NCBI GenBank assembly: GCA_022827625.1 | Contig: JAJEIE010000019.1 | Coordinates: 310,001-374,000, forward strand | DNA length: 64,000 nt | From: Candidatus Poribacteria bacterium | Lineage (GTDB): Bacteria > Poribacteria > WGA-4E > WGA-3G | Direction of reading: 5' to 3' | Part shown: positions 17,429 through 24,840 of the stretch, piece by piece | Numbering within the stretch: position 1 is the stretch's first letter | How the letters are laid out: each line of letters begins with the position of its first letter | Notes under the pieces: model-generated | What the model was told of the DNA's origin: nothing | The model's input: only the letters and a program-made list of their open reading frames with translations | The model's database searches: none | Program-made: the position numbers and the translations under genes

Positions 17429-18358
17429 TTAATCCCAGAGGCGTGTACTAAAATAACGTTCGCCGAGGTCGTTAAAGACTGTGACGATAATACCTTCCTG
17501 AATTTCTTTGGCAACTTTATAGGCACCATAAAGATAGCCACCCGAAGATTGTCCGACGAACCAACCCCGTCGAGCCAGGCGACTACACATTTCATGCGCA
17601 TTTTCAATCGTAGCCGGAATGCGATGATCAATTACGGACGCGTCGAGGATCTCTGGCACGATATCATCTGGATGTCCCAACGGTTTGAGTCCTTCGATCC
17701 CCGGAAACACCTCAGGCGCAATCGAGCAGACCTGGATATTTGGATTATAGGTCTTCAGGCGTTTGCCGACCCCCGTGATCGTACCACCCGTCCCGACACC
17801 CGCAACAAAGTGCGTAACTTGCCCACCTGTCTGTTGCCAGATTTCAACGCCAGTGGTATCGTAATGTGCCCGCCAATTATTTTCGTTCTCATATTGCGAT
17901 TTAAAAAAATACTTCTCCGGATCCGCGTCGTAACGACGATCGACTTCTCGCAATGCTTCATCGTAACCGAGGATGGCATCGGTATAGATAATGCTCGCGC
18001 CGTGTGAATGAATGCGTTTCTTTCGTTCTTCACTGGCGTTGTCTGGAATGACGAGTTCAACTTTATAGCCGAGAGTCGCACCGATCATCGCGTAAGCGAT
18101 GCCAGCGTTGCCGGAACTCGAATCAAGGATAACTTTTTCCCGCGTAAGTTCTCCAGAGGCAATCGCTTCCGTAAGCATCCTTAAGACAGGTCGATCTTTG
18201 ATTGAGCCGCCTGGGTTGTAGGTTTCTATCTTTGCATAAATTTCGACGTTTGGCAGCTCATCAGCAAAGATATCTATTTTGGCAAGCGGGGTCTGCCCTA
18301 TGATTTGAAGCAGTGGATATTCTGAAAGATTCACCTTTTCAGGCTTTCGCTGGCTCAT
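17429..18358 (-). CDS. PLP-dependent cysteine synthase family protein
   Basis: 309 residues, fold type II PLP enzyme; O-acetylserine or O-phosphoserine sulfhydrylase producing cysteine. PLP lysine in NPGGSIKDRP; substrate loop SSSGNAGIAYA; phosphate-binding GVGTGGTITG; C-terminal GQSSGGYLYG. It begins with QIIGQTPL as in CysK/CysM. Cystathionine beta-synthase activity is an alternative that sequence alone does not exclude. Together with sat it hints at sulfur assimilation, but the genes are far apart. Confidence 0.9.
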   Translation of the reverse strand: MSQRKPEKVNLSEYPLLQIIGQTPLAKIDIFADELPNVEIYAKIETYNPGGSIKDRPVLRMLTEAIASGELTREKVILDSSSGNAGIAYAMIGATLGYKVELVIPDNASEERKKRIHSHGASIIYTDAILGYDEALREVDRRYDADPEKYFFKSQYENENNWRAHYDTTGVEIWQQTGGQVTHFVAGVGTGGTITGVGKRLKTYNPNIQVCSIAPEVFPGIEGLKPLGHPDDIVPEILDASVIDHRIPATIENAHEMCSRLARRGWFVGQSSGGYLYGAYKVAKEIQEGIIVTVFNDLGERYFSTRLWD

Positions 18359-18385
18359 GGAGCGTTATCTATCCTACCTTTTGTA

Positions 18386-19012
18386 TTATGTCTTGAGTGT
18401 TGAGAGTTTTGTGAGTCGCTGGTGAAGCAGGCGTTGCATGTAATCCTTCGCTGCGGTGTCTGTTAATTGTCCATTGAGAAGCGGCGCAACCTCAAATTCA
18501 GCTAATCTTAGGGTCGGATTGAGACCGTGCAACGGGGGCAGCCAATCTCGGAACGTGTCGAAAAAAGCGCGTTGTGCTGCGCGTCCGTTTGTATAGGGAA
18601 AGTCTGCAGTATTTCTGCGGAACCGCGCCGGTCCCTTTGCGAGTGCTGCAGCGTGGTGTTGTTGGCAAAACTGGCGGTATTTTTGCGGCGCATAAGCAAT
18701 TTCAATATCTGCTGGATAATGCTGGAATGTTCGTTCCCGGAATTGTGTGAAGTGTTGGAGTTCATCGAATTCAAAAATAAAATGATAAGGCTCCGGAAAA
18801 TACGCATCTGGGATCAGATAGCCATCTGCTTTCGCTGTTGTGCCTTTCCAATCCCCTTCCAGCGCAGTGTAAAGTGTCATCACAGCATCGTAGTGTTTAC
18901 CGAAATCTTCACGACGCGGTTTATTGCGAAGCCAATCGAATTGTGCGCGGCGCTCTGCTCTGATGCCGATAACCGCCTCCACCAATTTGATAATACCTAC
19001 TTCCAAGCGCAT
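18386..19012 (-). CDS. Hypothetical protein
   Basis: 208 residues, soluble, rich in aromatic and basic residues, with no domain I can name. FIFEFDELQHFTQFRERTF (residues ~80-98) has the look of a nuclease-type strand with nearby histidine and arginine, but this is speculative. ATG at 19012 is preferred over an upstream in-frame TTG since GGAG sits 6 bases before it. It lies 50 bp from the TIM-barrel gene and 27 bp from the cysteine synthase, all on the minus strand, so an operon is possible. Confidence 0.7.
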   Translation of the reverse strand: MRLEVGIIKLVEAVIGIRAERRAQFDWLRNKPRREDFGKHYDAVMTLYTALEGDWKGTTAKADGYLIPDAYFPEPYHFIFEFDELQHFTQFRERTFQHYPADIEIAYAPQKYRQFCQQHHAAALAKGPARFRRNTADFPYTNGRAAQRAFFDTFRDWLPPLHGLNPTLRLAEFEVAPLLNGQLTDTAAKDYMQRLLHQRLTKLSTLKT

Positions 19013-19062
19013 GACGTGCTCCAACTGTTTTCTCGGAGACGCTTGTTATCAGAGATTCTGGT

Positions 19063-19869
19063 TTAGACAGGTTCGATGTCTAAATCTTTGAGTGTATCGC
19101 CGTCTACCGCATTAATCAAACTGGCGAGATAGTCTCGGTCGCGTTGTAAAGCCTCCAATTTATTATTGCCGTGGACGAACTCTACCTCTAAGTATCCGCT
19201 GTATCCAGCAGCACCTAAAATCTCAACGACTCGGGCATAATCGACAACGCCGTCTGCAATCGGGCATCCTTTGCCGTTCTCATCAAAGTTTTGGGCGTGG
19301 ACGTTTACAATATGTTCAGCGAGTTTTTCAGCGGCAGCATGCGGTTCATCGGCATCGGATCGTGCAAGCGGTTGATAATACGTTTGCAACGCTGACTGGT
19401 TAATACCCTCAATCGTCTCCAAAATAGTCGCGACACTATCGGTGAAGTTATTGTTATGCATTTCCAAACCGAGCCGAATGTTGCGAAAACTTGCCCATTG
19501 CGTAATGCTCACCAGTCGGAACAGGATCAAGCGTCTATCAGCTGGCACAATGGATTTGGAAGGACCCCCACCCGACCAGATTCTCACGAGGTTGGTTCCT
19601 AAATCGTATGCGACTTTAAAGGCTTCCTCAAAATGTTTCTGGTGGAGCGGCATCAGTGGATCCACATACGAACCGAACGCTGAGATCTCTAATCCCTTGC
19701 GGAGTGCCATATCCCGAACGTTCTTGACATAACTTTCGTCATATTCCGCGGGTAGATGCGGTGGTTTTCCCCAAAGCTCGATGCCGTCAAAGCCGTAGTC
19801 CGCCGCGATATCAATAACCTCTTCCAACGGTTTTTCTTGGAAAGCGATGGTGCATAAACCTATTTTCAT
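19063..19869 (-). CDS. Sugar phosphate isomerase/epimerase family TIM-barrel protein
   Basis: 268 residues of the xylose-isomerase-like TIM barrel family (AP endonuclease 2 superfamily). Visible: GFDGIELWGKPPHLP near the N-terminus, LGLEMHNNNFTDS with the metal-site Glu/His, VHAQNFDENG and GYLEVEFVHG at the C-terminal side. Such enzymes isomerise or epimerise sugars and often accompany Gfo/Idh/MocA dehydrogenases. Substrate unknown. The ATG at 19869 is followed by the typical MKIGLCTIAF start. Confidence 0.87.
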   Translation of the reverse strand: MKIGLCTIAFQEKPLEEVIDIAADYGFDGIELWGKPPHLPAEYDESYVKNVRDMALRKGLEISAFGSYVDPLMPLHQKHFEEAFKVAYDLGTNLVRIWSGGGPSKSIVPADRRLILFRLVSITQWASFRNIRLGLEMHNNNFTDSVATILETIEGINQSALQTYYQPLARSDADEPHAAAEKLAEHIVNVHAQNFDENGKGCPIADGVVDYARVVEILGAAGYSGYLEVEFVHGNNKLEALQRDRDYLASLINAVDGDTLKDLDIEPV

Positions 19870-19960
19870 GATTTTCCTCTAACGTCCATTTTTATTTTAA
19901 TAGGATACCACAGGCATAGACCGAATGCAAGGAAACTTTGTTACGATAACTGAAAACCGC

Positions 19961-19989
19961 TTGACATAGTTTAGCAAACCCGCTATAAT
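19961..19989 (+). promoter_or_regulatory. Consensus promoter upstream of modA
   Basis: Perfect TTGACA, 17-bp spacer, perfect TATAAT. CTTGACA at the -35 and TGTCAAG just after the -10 are inverted copies and could form an operator. The modA leader would be about 115 nt. Confidence 0.8.
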
Positions 19990-20027
19990 TGTCAAGTGTT
20001 TTTTCCGATAGGAGCAATCAGTTTTCC

Positions 20028-20052
20028 TGTAGGAGGGATTTCCAAATCCCGA
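20028..20052 (+). repeat. Palindromic repeat in the modA leader
   Basis: Copy with core GGGATTTCCAAATCCC between the modA promoter and start, so it would be transcribed as a hairpin in the 5' UTR. Confidence 0.85.
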
Positions 20053-20112
20053 TTTCTTCCAGAGAACCTGAAAAAGCCAAAAACTAAATAGCCCTACAGA
20101 TAAGGGTAAATA

Positions 20113-20892
20113 ATGCAGCGACGTGTTGGATATCTCATCGTAATTGGTTTAGTGTTCACTGTGTTTTCTGGGTGTACAACGGATCAGCAAAAACCCATCG
20201 AATTAAGCGTCTTCGCTGCGATCAGTTTGTCGGATGCCCTTGCTGAAATTGGGACAGCATTTACAGCGGAAAACGGTGTTAAAGTATTTTACAATTTCGC
20301 GGCATCTACGACCTTACAACGCCAAATCGAAAAAGGGGCACCCGCGGATGTCTTCATCTCGGCGAGTCCCCGTCAACTCATTGCCTTGGAAGCCAGTGGG
20401 CTGCTTGAAGCCGAGAGTCGCCGAAATTTGCTAACCAATCGATTAGTCGTCGTTTCTGATGAAACCGAACGGATTTCTGTGGATACACCTACCGACCTTG
20501 CTGCACCTGAGATTTCGAGAATTGCGATTGGGCATCCAAGCATAGTGCCCGCTGGGGCTTACGCAAAAGAAGCCTTGATGCACTTCGGGTTGTGGGAAAC
20601 CTTACGCCCGAAACTTATCTTCGGCGTGGATGTGCGTGCTACGCTCGCTTATGTGACATCCGGGAATGTGGACTTAGCCATTGTTTACAAAACGGATACA
20701 GTCGTAAGCCACTCTGTGAGGGTGCTGTATCAGGTACCCCCCGAAGCGTATGCACCGATCATTTACCCGGCTGTCATTATAAAAAATAGCCCGCAGAAAC
20801 AGTTGGCGCGTAGGTTTATTACCTATCTCCAGTCTGCCGAGAAAAGTGAAATTTTTGAAAAGCACGGATTTACCCTTTGGGCTTTAAAATAA
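20113..20892 (+). CDS. modA: Molybdate ABC transporter substrate-binding lipoprotein
   Basis: 259 residues. The signal peptide ends in a lipobox (VFSGC, Cys ~20), so the mature protein is anchored to a membrane. ModA fold marks: SVFAAISLSDALAEIG, YNFAASTTLQRQI, GAPADVFISAS, and IGHPSIVPAGAYAKEAL, which line the oxyanion site. It binds molybdate or tungstate and passes it to ModB. Its stop overlaps the modB start by one base (TAATG). Confidence 0.95.
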   Translation: MQRRVGYLIVIGLVFTVFSGCTTDQQKPIELSVFAAISLSDALAEIGTAFTAENGVKVFYNFAASTTLQRQIEKGAPADVFISASPRQLIALEASGLLEAESRRNLLTNRLVVVSDETERISVDTPTDLAAPEISRIAIGHPSIVPAGAYAKEALMHFGLWETLRPKLIFGVDVRATLAYVTSGNVDLAIVYKTDTVVSHSVRVLYQVPPEAYAPIIYPAVIIKNSPQKQLARRFITYLQSAEKSEIFEKHGFTLWALK

Positions 20893-21557
20893 TGAGGATA
20901 ACTCCCGCCGAAGTTGCCGCACTCTCTTTATCTATAAAGGTCGCGTTGCTCAGTCTCGTTATAATGTTTCCACCCGGTTTACTGATAGGGTGGCTTCTCG
21001 CAAAACGGACATTCCGCGGGAAAACACTTCTAAATACACTCGTGATGGGTCCATTGGTGCTGCCCCCTATCGTCAGTGGGTATTTACTCCTCATTCTCTT
21101 GGGAAAACATGGCGTTATCGGTGGATTTATCTATCGCGCTTTCGGTATAGAGATCGTTTTTTCCCAGTGGGCTGTTGTTCTTGCAGTCTCAATTATCTCA
21201 TTTCCACTGTTGGTGCGCGGTATTGTGACAGGGATGGCGTCCGTCCCCGTCGAACTTGAAAACGCGGCGCGCACGCTTGGCGCATCACCACTCAAAGTGT
21301 TTTGGACGATAACGCTTCCTCTCGCCTATCGCGGCATAATCGGCGGAACGATCCTCGGTTTCTCCAAAAGTCTGGGTGAGTTTGGTGCCACTATTATGGT
21401 GGCGGGAAATATTCCGGGTAAAACCCAGACGATGGCGTTAGCGATTTTCAGTGCTGTTCATCTTGGAGAAGATGCATCTGTCTATCGGCTGGTGCTGATT
21501 TCAACCGTTGTTGCTTTCGTAGCACTTTGGTTCACCGAGCGTTTTACCCTCCGATAG
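20892..21557 (+). CDS. modB: Molybdate ABC transporter permease
   Basis: 221 residues with about five to six membrane spans. The EAA loop that docks ModC is visible (VELENAARTLGASPLKVFWTI). GFSKSLGEFGATIMVAGNI is the typical ModB signature. ATG at 20892 overlaps the modA stop, indicating coupling; an upstream TTG at 20877 is in frame but less likely. The last codons of the gene are repeated 86 bp downstream in non-coding sequence. Confidence 0.95.
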   Translation: MRITPAEVAALSLSIKVALLSLVIMFPPGLLIGWLLAKRTFRGKTLLNTLVMGPLVLPPIVSGYLLLILLGKHGVIGGFIYRAFGIEIVFSQWAVVLAVSIISFPLLVRGIVTGMASVPVELENAARTLGASPLKVFWTITLPLAYRGIIGGTILGFSKSLGEFGATIMVAGNIPGKTQTMALAIFSAVHLGEDASVYRLVLISTVVAFVALWFTERFTLR

Positions 21558-21694
21558 ACATAGCGTTCAGTTCTTCTGTAGGAGGGATTTGAAATCCCGA
21601 CTCTTATCGCTAACGATATTCGGAACGTTTTACGCTCCGATAGACATAGTATTCAGTTCTTCTGTAGGAGGGATTTGTAATCCCGACTCTTATC
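21540..21694 (+). repeat. 86-bp direct duplication covering the modB 3' end and a palindromic repeat
   Basis: 21540-21608 and 21626-21694 are near-identical (period 86). Each holds the modB terminal sequence CGTTTTAC(C/G)CTCCGATAG and one palindromic repeat copy (21577-21601 and 21663-21687). Confidence 0.85.
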
Positions 21695-21736
21695 TGACAA
21701 CTCTTGGATGTACTTACGAAAAAAGGAGATTAATCA

Positions 21737-21997
21737 ATGGGTTGGATTTTCGTTGGTATCACCGCATGCGTGCTGCTCGGTTGGTATCTCTATCAACGTT
21801 CAAAAAATGACGCAGCTGAGAATACCGATCAAATCGCTGAGGCTGAGGCGACTGATGATTTTGAGGATCTACTCTGGACCGGTGTCCTGCTCAACGAAAT
21901 ATATGATGATGACGAACATCGCGATCCATCTGACGATATGGATTCTGATGACTATGGTATGGATGATGGTGGATTCGACGATGGTGGGTTTGAGTAA
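21737..21997 (+). CDS. Small acidic single-span membrane protein within the mod operon
   Basis: 86 residues. Residues ~2-19 form one transmembrane segment (GWIFVGITACVLLGWYLY), and the rest is highly acidic and Gly/Asp-rich, ending DDGGFDDGGFE. AAGGAG precedes the ATG. It sits between modB and modC, 11 bp before modC, so it is probably cotranscribed. I do not recognise the family. It could be an accessory of the transporter or an unrelated insertion. Confidence 0.72.
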   Translation: MGWIFVGITACVLLGWYLYQRSKNDAAENTDQIAEAEATDDFEDLLWTGVLLNEIYDDDEHRDPSDDMDSDDYGMDDGGFDDGGFE

Positions 21998-22008
21998 TAG
22001 GTCTCACA

Positions 22009-23082
22009 ATGACAGATAGTCCCAAAATCAAACTCAATTTTCGCAAATGCCTCGGTAATTTCACCTTAGCGGTTAATTGTACCCTCGAAAGAAAGGTTTC
22101 GGCATTTTTAGGGGTGTCCGGGAGCGGAAAAAGTACGCTGCTCAATTGCATCAGCGGCACACTGATACCCGATGAAGGTGAAATCGCTTTTGGCGAAGAG
22201 GTCCTTTACGCATCCGCCTCAAAAATTAATACACCCCCTGAAAAACGACGGTTCGGATACGTTTTCCAAGAAGGTTATCTATTTCCGCATCTCACCGTTG
22301 CCCAGAACATCCGATATGGACAACCCAGTCCACGAAAAACGTCAGCCGCCGTAGATGTTCTCGAAATTTCCGAACTGCTCCAGCGCTATCCGAAAGAACT
22401 CTCAGGTGGTCAACGTCAACGCGTCGCCATCGCCCGTGCACTCGCTATGGAACCGCGGATGCTCCTCATGGATGAGCCCCTCGCTGCGCTTGATAGCGCG
22501 CTAAAAGACCGAATTATCCCATATCTGCACCACATTAAAGACGCTTTTGATATACCAATCCTCTACGTAACCCATACCTTTTCCGAGGCGGTGGCACTCG
22601 CCGATGAAGCGTTCCTGATTGCCGACGGCAAAATTGCGGCAAGCGGCGAACCACACCAGTTGCTAACTGCCCCTTCTGCAATGCCTATTGCACAATTAAC
22701 CGGTGTTGAAAACATTCTATTCCTTCCGGTGACGCTTTCAGACAAGATACTCGGTGTAACTTCGTTAGAAATCGGAAACCAATCCCTCGTCATTCCTTAC
22801 ACTGAAGCAGAAGTCGGTGAGGTCGTACCGGTTGCTATCCGTGCTGAGGATATTATCATCTCGCTTGAACCGGAGCTCCCGATTAGTGCGCGCAACACAT
22901 TACGCGGCGCAATTCAAGGGCTTGATACCAAGAGCGAACGGACATGGGTATCTATCCTCGTTGAGTGCCATCATCTTGCTGTGAAGATCACGCACGAAGC
23001 ACGTGAGCAGATGGAGTTGAGAGAAGGTCGGGAGGTCTACTGCGTCATCAAAGCGAGTGCTATCAATCGTCTCTGGGATTAA
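22009..23082 (+). CDS. modC: Molybdate ABC transporter ATP-binding protein
   Basis: 357 residues. Walker A GVSGSGKST, signature LSGGQRQRVAIARAL, Walker B MLLMDEPLAALD, H-loop YVTHTFSEA. The C-terminal ~120 residues form a molybdate-binding MOP/TOBE-type domain (VPVAIRAEDIIISLE...TLRGAIQGL). It energises ModB at the inner face of the membrane. Completes a modABC set with the small acidic protein inserted before it. Convergent with coaE. Confidence 0.95.
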   Translation: MTDSPKIKLNFRKCLGNFTLAVNCTLERKVSAFLGVSGSGKSTLLNCISGTLIPDEGEIAFGEEVLYASASKINTPPEKRRFGYVFQEGYLFPHLTVAQNIRYGQPSPRKTSAAVDVLEISELLQRYPKELSGGQRQRVAIARALAMEPRMLLMDEPLAALDSALKDRIIPYLHHIKDAFDIPILYVTHTFSEAVALADEAFLIADGKIAASGEPHQLLTAPSAMPIAQLTGVENILFLPVTLSDKILGVTSLEIGNQSLVIPYTEAEVGEVVPVAIRAEDIIISLEPELPISARNTLRGAIQGLDTKSERTWVSILVECHHLAVKITHEAREQMELREGREVYCVIKASAINRLWD

Positions 23083-23145
23083 GTGCTTATCTACCGGAAT
23101 CGTATCTGCAGTTATAACCCTGTGCATCTTCCCGTAGCATACGCT

Positions 23146-23793
23146 TTACCCACAACGTTTCTGAAGTTCCGCCCAAAGCGCATCCACTTGTTGATGAAGT
23201 GCGTCGAGCGTCCCCTCATTTTCTATCACAACATCAGCGTACGTAACTTTCTCCGTGAGTGGCATCTGTGCGTCAATCCGTGCTTGGACATCGCTTTCGG
23301 TCAGCGACCTACCTTGTGCGATACTGCGTGCCAAAGTGCGTTGCAGTTGCGTCTCCGATGATGCCGTCACGACGACTATCAGATCAACGGTATCGTAAGC
23401 CCCCGCTTCGATGAGGAGCGGTGCGTCAAGGAGCACAATACAATTTGGGTCTTCTGTAACGAGCTGGCGTGCACGGGCGCGTGAACGCTGGATGATTAAC
23501 GGGTGCAGGATGCTATTGAGTCGCTCCCGAGCGGCTTTGTCTTTGAAAACAATGGCTCCTAATTTTTTTCGACTGACATCCCCGGTATCTTCGAGTATCT
23601 CCTTTCCAAATGCATTGATCAGGACATTAATAACCGGGCTGTCTGCTCTGAGGAGCTCGTGTCCGATTTCATCTGCATTGATCGGAATCGCCCCTTTTTC
23701 AGCAAGCAGGTCGGAGACAGTCGTCTTTCCGCAAGCAATTCCACCCGTTATTCCAATAATGATACCACGTTCGCGGTGTTTTTCGCTTCTCAT
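23146..23793 (-). CDS. coaE: Dephospho-CoA kinase
   Basis: 215 residues; phosphorylates the 3'-hydroxyl of dephospho-CoA, the last step of CoA synthesis. P-loop GITGGIACGKTTVSDLL, NADEIGHELL, ILHPLI, and LDAPLLIEAG are diagnostic. ATG at 23793 is the likely start: an in-frame TTG 36 bases upstream coincides with the -35 box itself and cannot be used. The -10 box ends 7 bases before the ATG, predicting a leaderless mRNA. Confidence 0.95.
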   Translation of the reverse strand: MRSEKHRERGIIIGITGGIACGKTTVSDLLAEKGAIPINADEIGHELLRADSPVINVLINAFGKEILEDTGDVSRKKLGAIVFKDKAARERLNSILHPLIIQRSRARARQLVTEDPNCIVLLDAPLLIEAGAYDTVDLIVVVTASSETQLQRTLARSIAQGRSLTESDVQARIDAQMPLTEKVTYADVVIENEGTLDALHQQVDALWAELQKRCG

Positions 23794-23800
23794 GCTATTG

Positions 23801-23829
23801 AGTGTATACCATACACCAAAATTTGTCAA
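23801..23829 (-). promoter_or_regulatory. coaE promoter, leaderless type
   Basis: On the minus strand TTGACA, 17 bp, TACACT, then 7 bases to the coaE ATG. Confidence 0.72.
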
Positions 23830-23839
23830 TCCTATCTTC

Positions 23840-23908
23840 TGTAGGAGGGATTTCCAAATCCCGACTCTTAACTTATAACCTCTGTAGGAGGGATTTCCAA
23901 ATCCCGAC
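23840..23908 (+). repeat. Two palindromic repeat copies
   Basis: Copies at 23840-23865 and 23883-23908, separated by an AACTTATAACC segment similar to the heptamer array at 12363. Confidence 0.88.
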
Positions 23909-23961
23909 TCTTACGAACAGCCGACAGCCAACCGCTAACAACCAATACCCCATAAAAATCC

Positions 23962-23990
23962 TTGACTTGATTTCAGGGTCATGCTATAAT
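23962..23990 (+). promoter_or_regulatory. Promoter of the LamG protein gene
   Basis: TTGACT, 17 bp, TGC-TATAAT, about 60 bases before the GTG start. Confidence 0.75.
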
Positions 23991-24054
23991 ACCCAATAAT
24001 CCGCAGTGCTTTGTTACGCGAATAGCCACGCTATAACCTATAGGGAGGTCCGAA

Positions 24055-24810
24055 GTGAACCATAAATTACGAGTTCTTACGGTTTTGACATTTGTCTTTA
24101 GCTTTTGGGCTATGGGCGTGTCAGCAATAGACGTGACAGAAGGAATTGTCGGTTATTGGCCCCTTGATGGTAATGGAAATGACGAATCAGGTAATGGAAA
24201 CGATGCCAAACTGGAGAAAGGGGCAAAGTGGTCTGATAACGGTTGGGTAAACGGTGCCGTTGAAGTCGACGGTGCTGGTGGACATGTTGTTGTTGATCAA
24301 TCGTTTGAGTTGAAAACGGATAATATTACAGTCGTCGCTCGAATCAACGGTTGGAAAACGATCGACTGGTCAGGCATTGTTGTCGGGCGAAGTGGCACCC
24401 CGTTCTGGATGGGAGTCTCCGCGAGTAACACGCTGACCTATGTCTGGAACAATAACTCCGCAGAGACATGGGGGTGGGTTGGCGCATCAGAAATTCCGCA
24501 AGACAAATGGGCACTCGCAGCGATAGCAATTGACCCCGATAAAGCAACGAGTTACATTTATCACAAAGCATCGGGCAAACTTGATGCGCAGATAAATGAC
24601 ATTGGCCATATTGAGCAGACGGTCATGAACGTAAAATTCGGTTGGGACGAGTGCTGCGGTGCCAGATACTTCAAAGGATTAATCGACGAAGTAATGATCT
24701 ACGATCGCGCCTTGAACGACGATGAGATCGAAAGGTTAGCAACTGTCGGGCTACCTGTTGAGAGTGCCGGGAAACTTGCCATCACTTGGGCATCGCTCAA
24801 ATGGAATTAG
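24055..24810 (+). CDS. Secreted LamG (concanavalin-A-like) domain protein with C-terminal KLxxTW motif
   Basis: 251 residues. Signal peptide about residues 1-25 (cleavage near VSA-ID). One LamG/jellyroll domain follows: GYWPLDGNGNDESGNG, GKWSDN-type strand, and the terminal FKGLIDEVMIYDRAL typical of LamG. These domains bind carbohydrates or mediate adhesion. Start GTG at 24055 with GGGAGG upstream. The last residues GKLAITWASLKWN match the tails of two other secreted proteins in the window. 30 bp upstream of an ABC exporter pair, possibly cotranscribed. Confidence 0.85.
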   Translation: MNHKLRVLTVLTFVFSFWAMGVSAIDVTEGIVGYWPLDGNGNDESGNGNDAKLEKGAKWSDNGWVNGAVEVDGAGGHVVVDQSFELKTDNITVVARINGWKTIDWSGIVVGRSGTPFWMGVSASNTLTYVWNNNSAETWGWVGASEIPQDKWALAAIAIDPDKATSYIYHKASGKLDAQINDIGHIEQTVMNVKFGWDECCGARYFKGLIDEVMIYDRALNDDEIERLATVGLPVESAGKLAITWASLKWN

Positions 24811-24840
24811 TAGATATTATGAAATTCAGGATTAAACAAA

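Noticed and set aside
19960-19998. CTTGACA/TGTCAAG inverted copies at the modA promoter as a ModE site
   Set aside because: A known ModE box has a different sequence and spacing; the inverted copies largely coincide with the -35 consensus itself.
19990-20112. Molybdenum cofactor riboswitch in the modA leader
   Set aside because: Only ~120 nt, and the visible hairpin is the dispersed palindromic repeat; no conserved Moco-RNA features could be recognised.
4856-23908. Repeated 26-bp units as a CRISPR array
   Set aside because: Copies are scattered over the window at irregular distances with no array of regular spacers and no cas genes.
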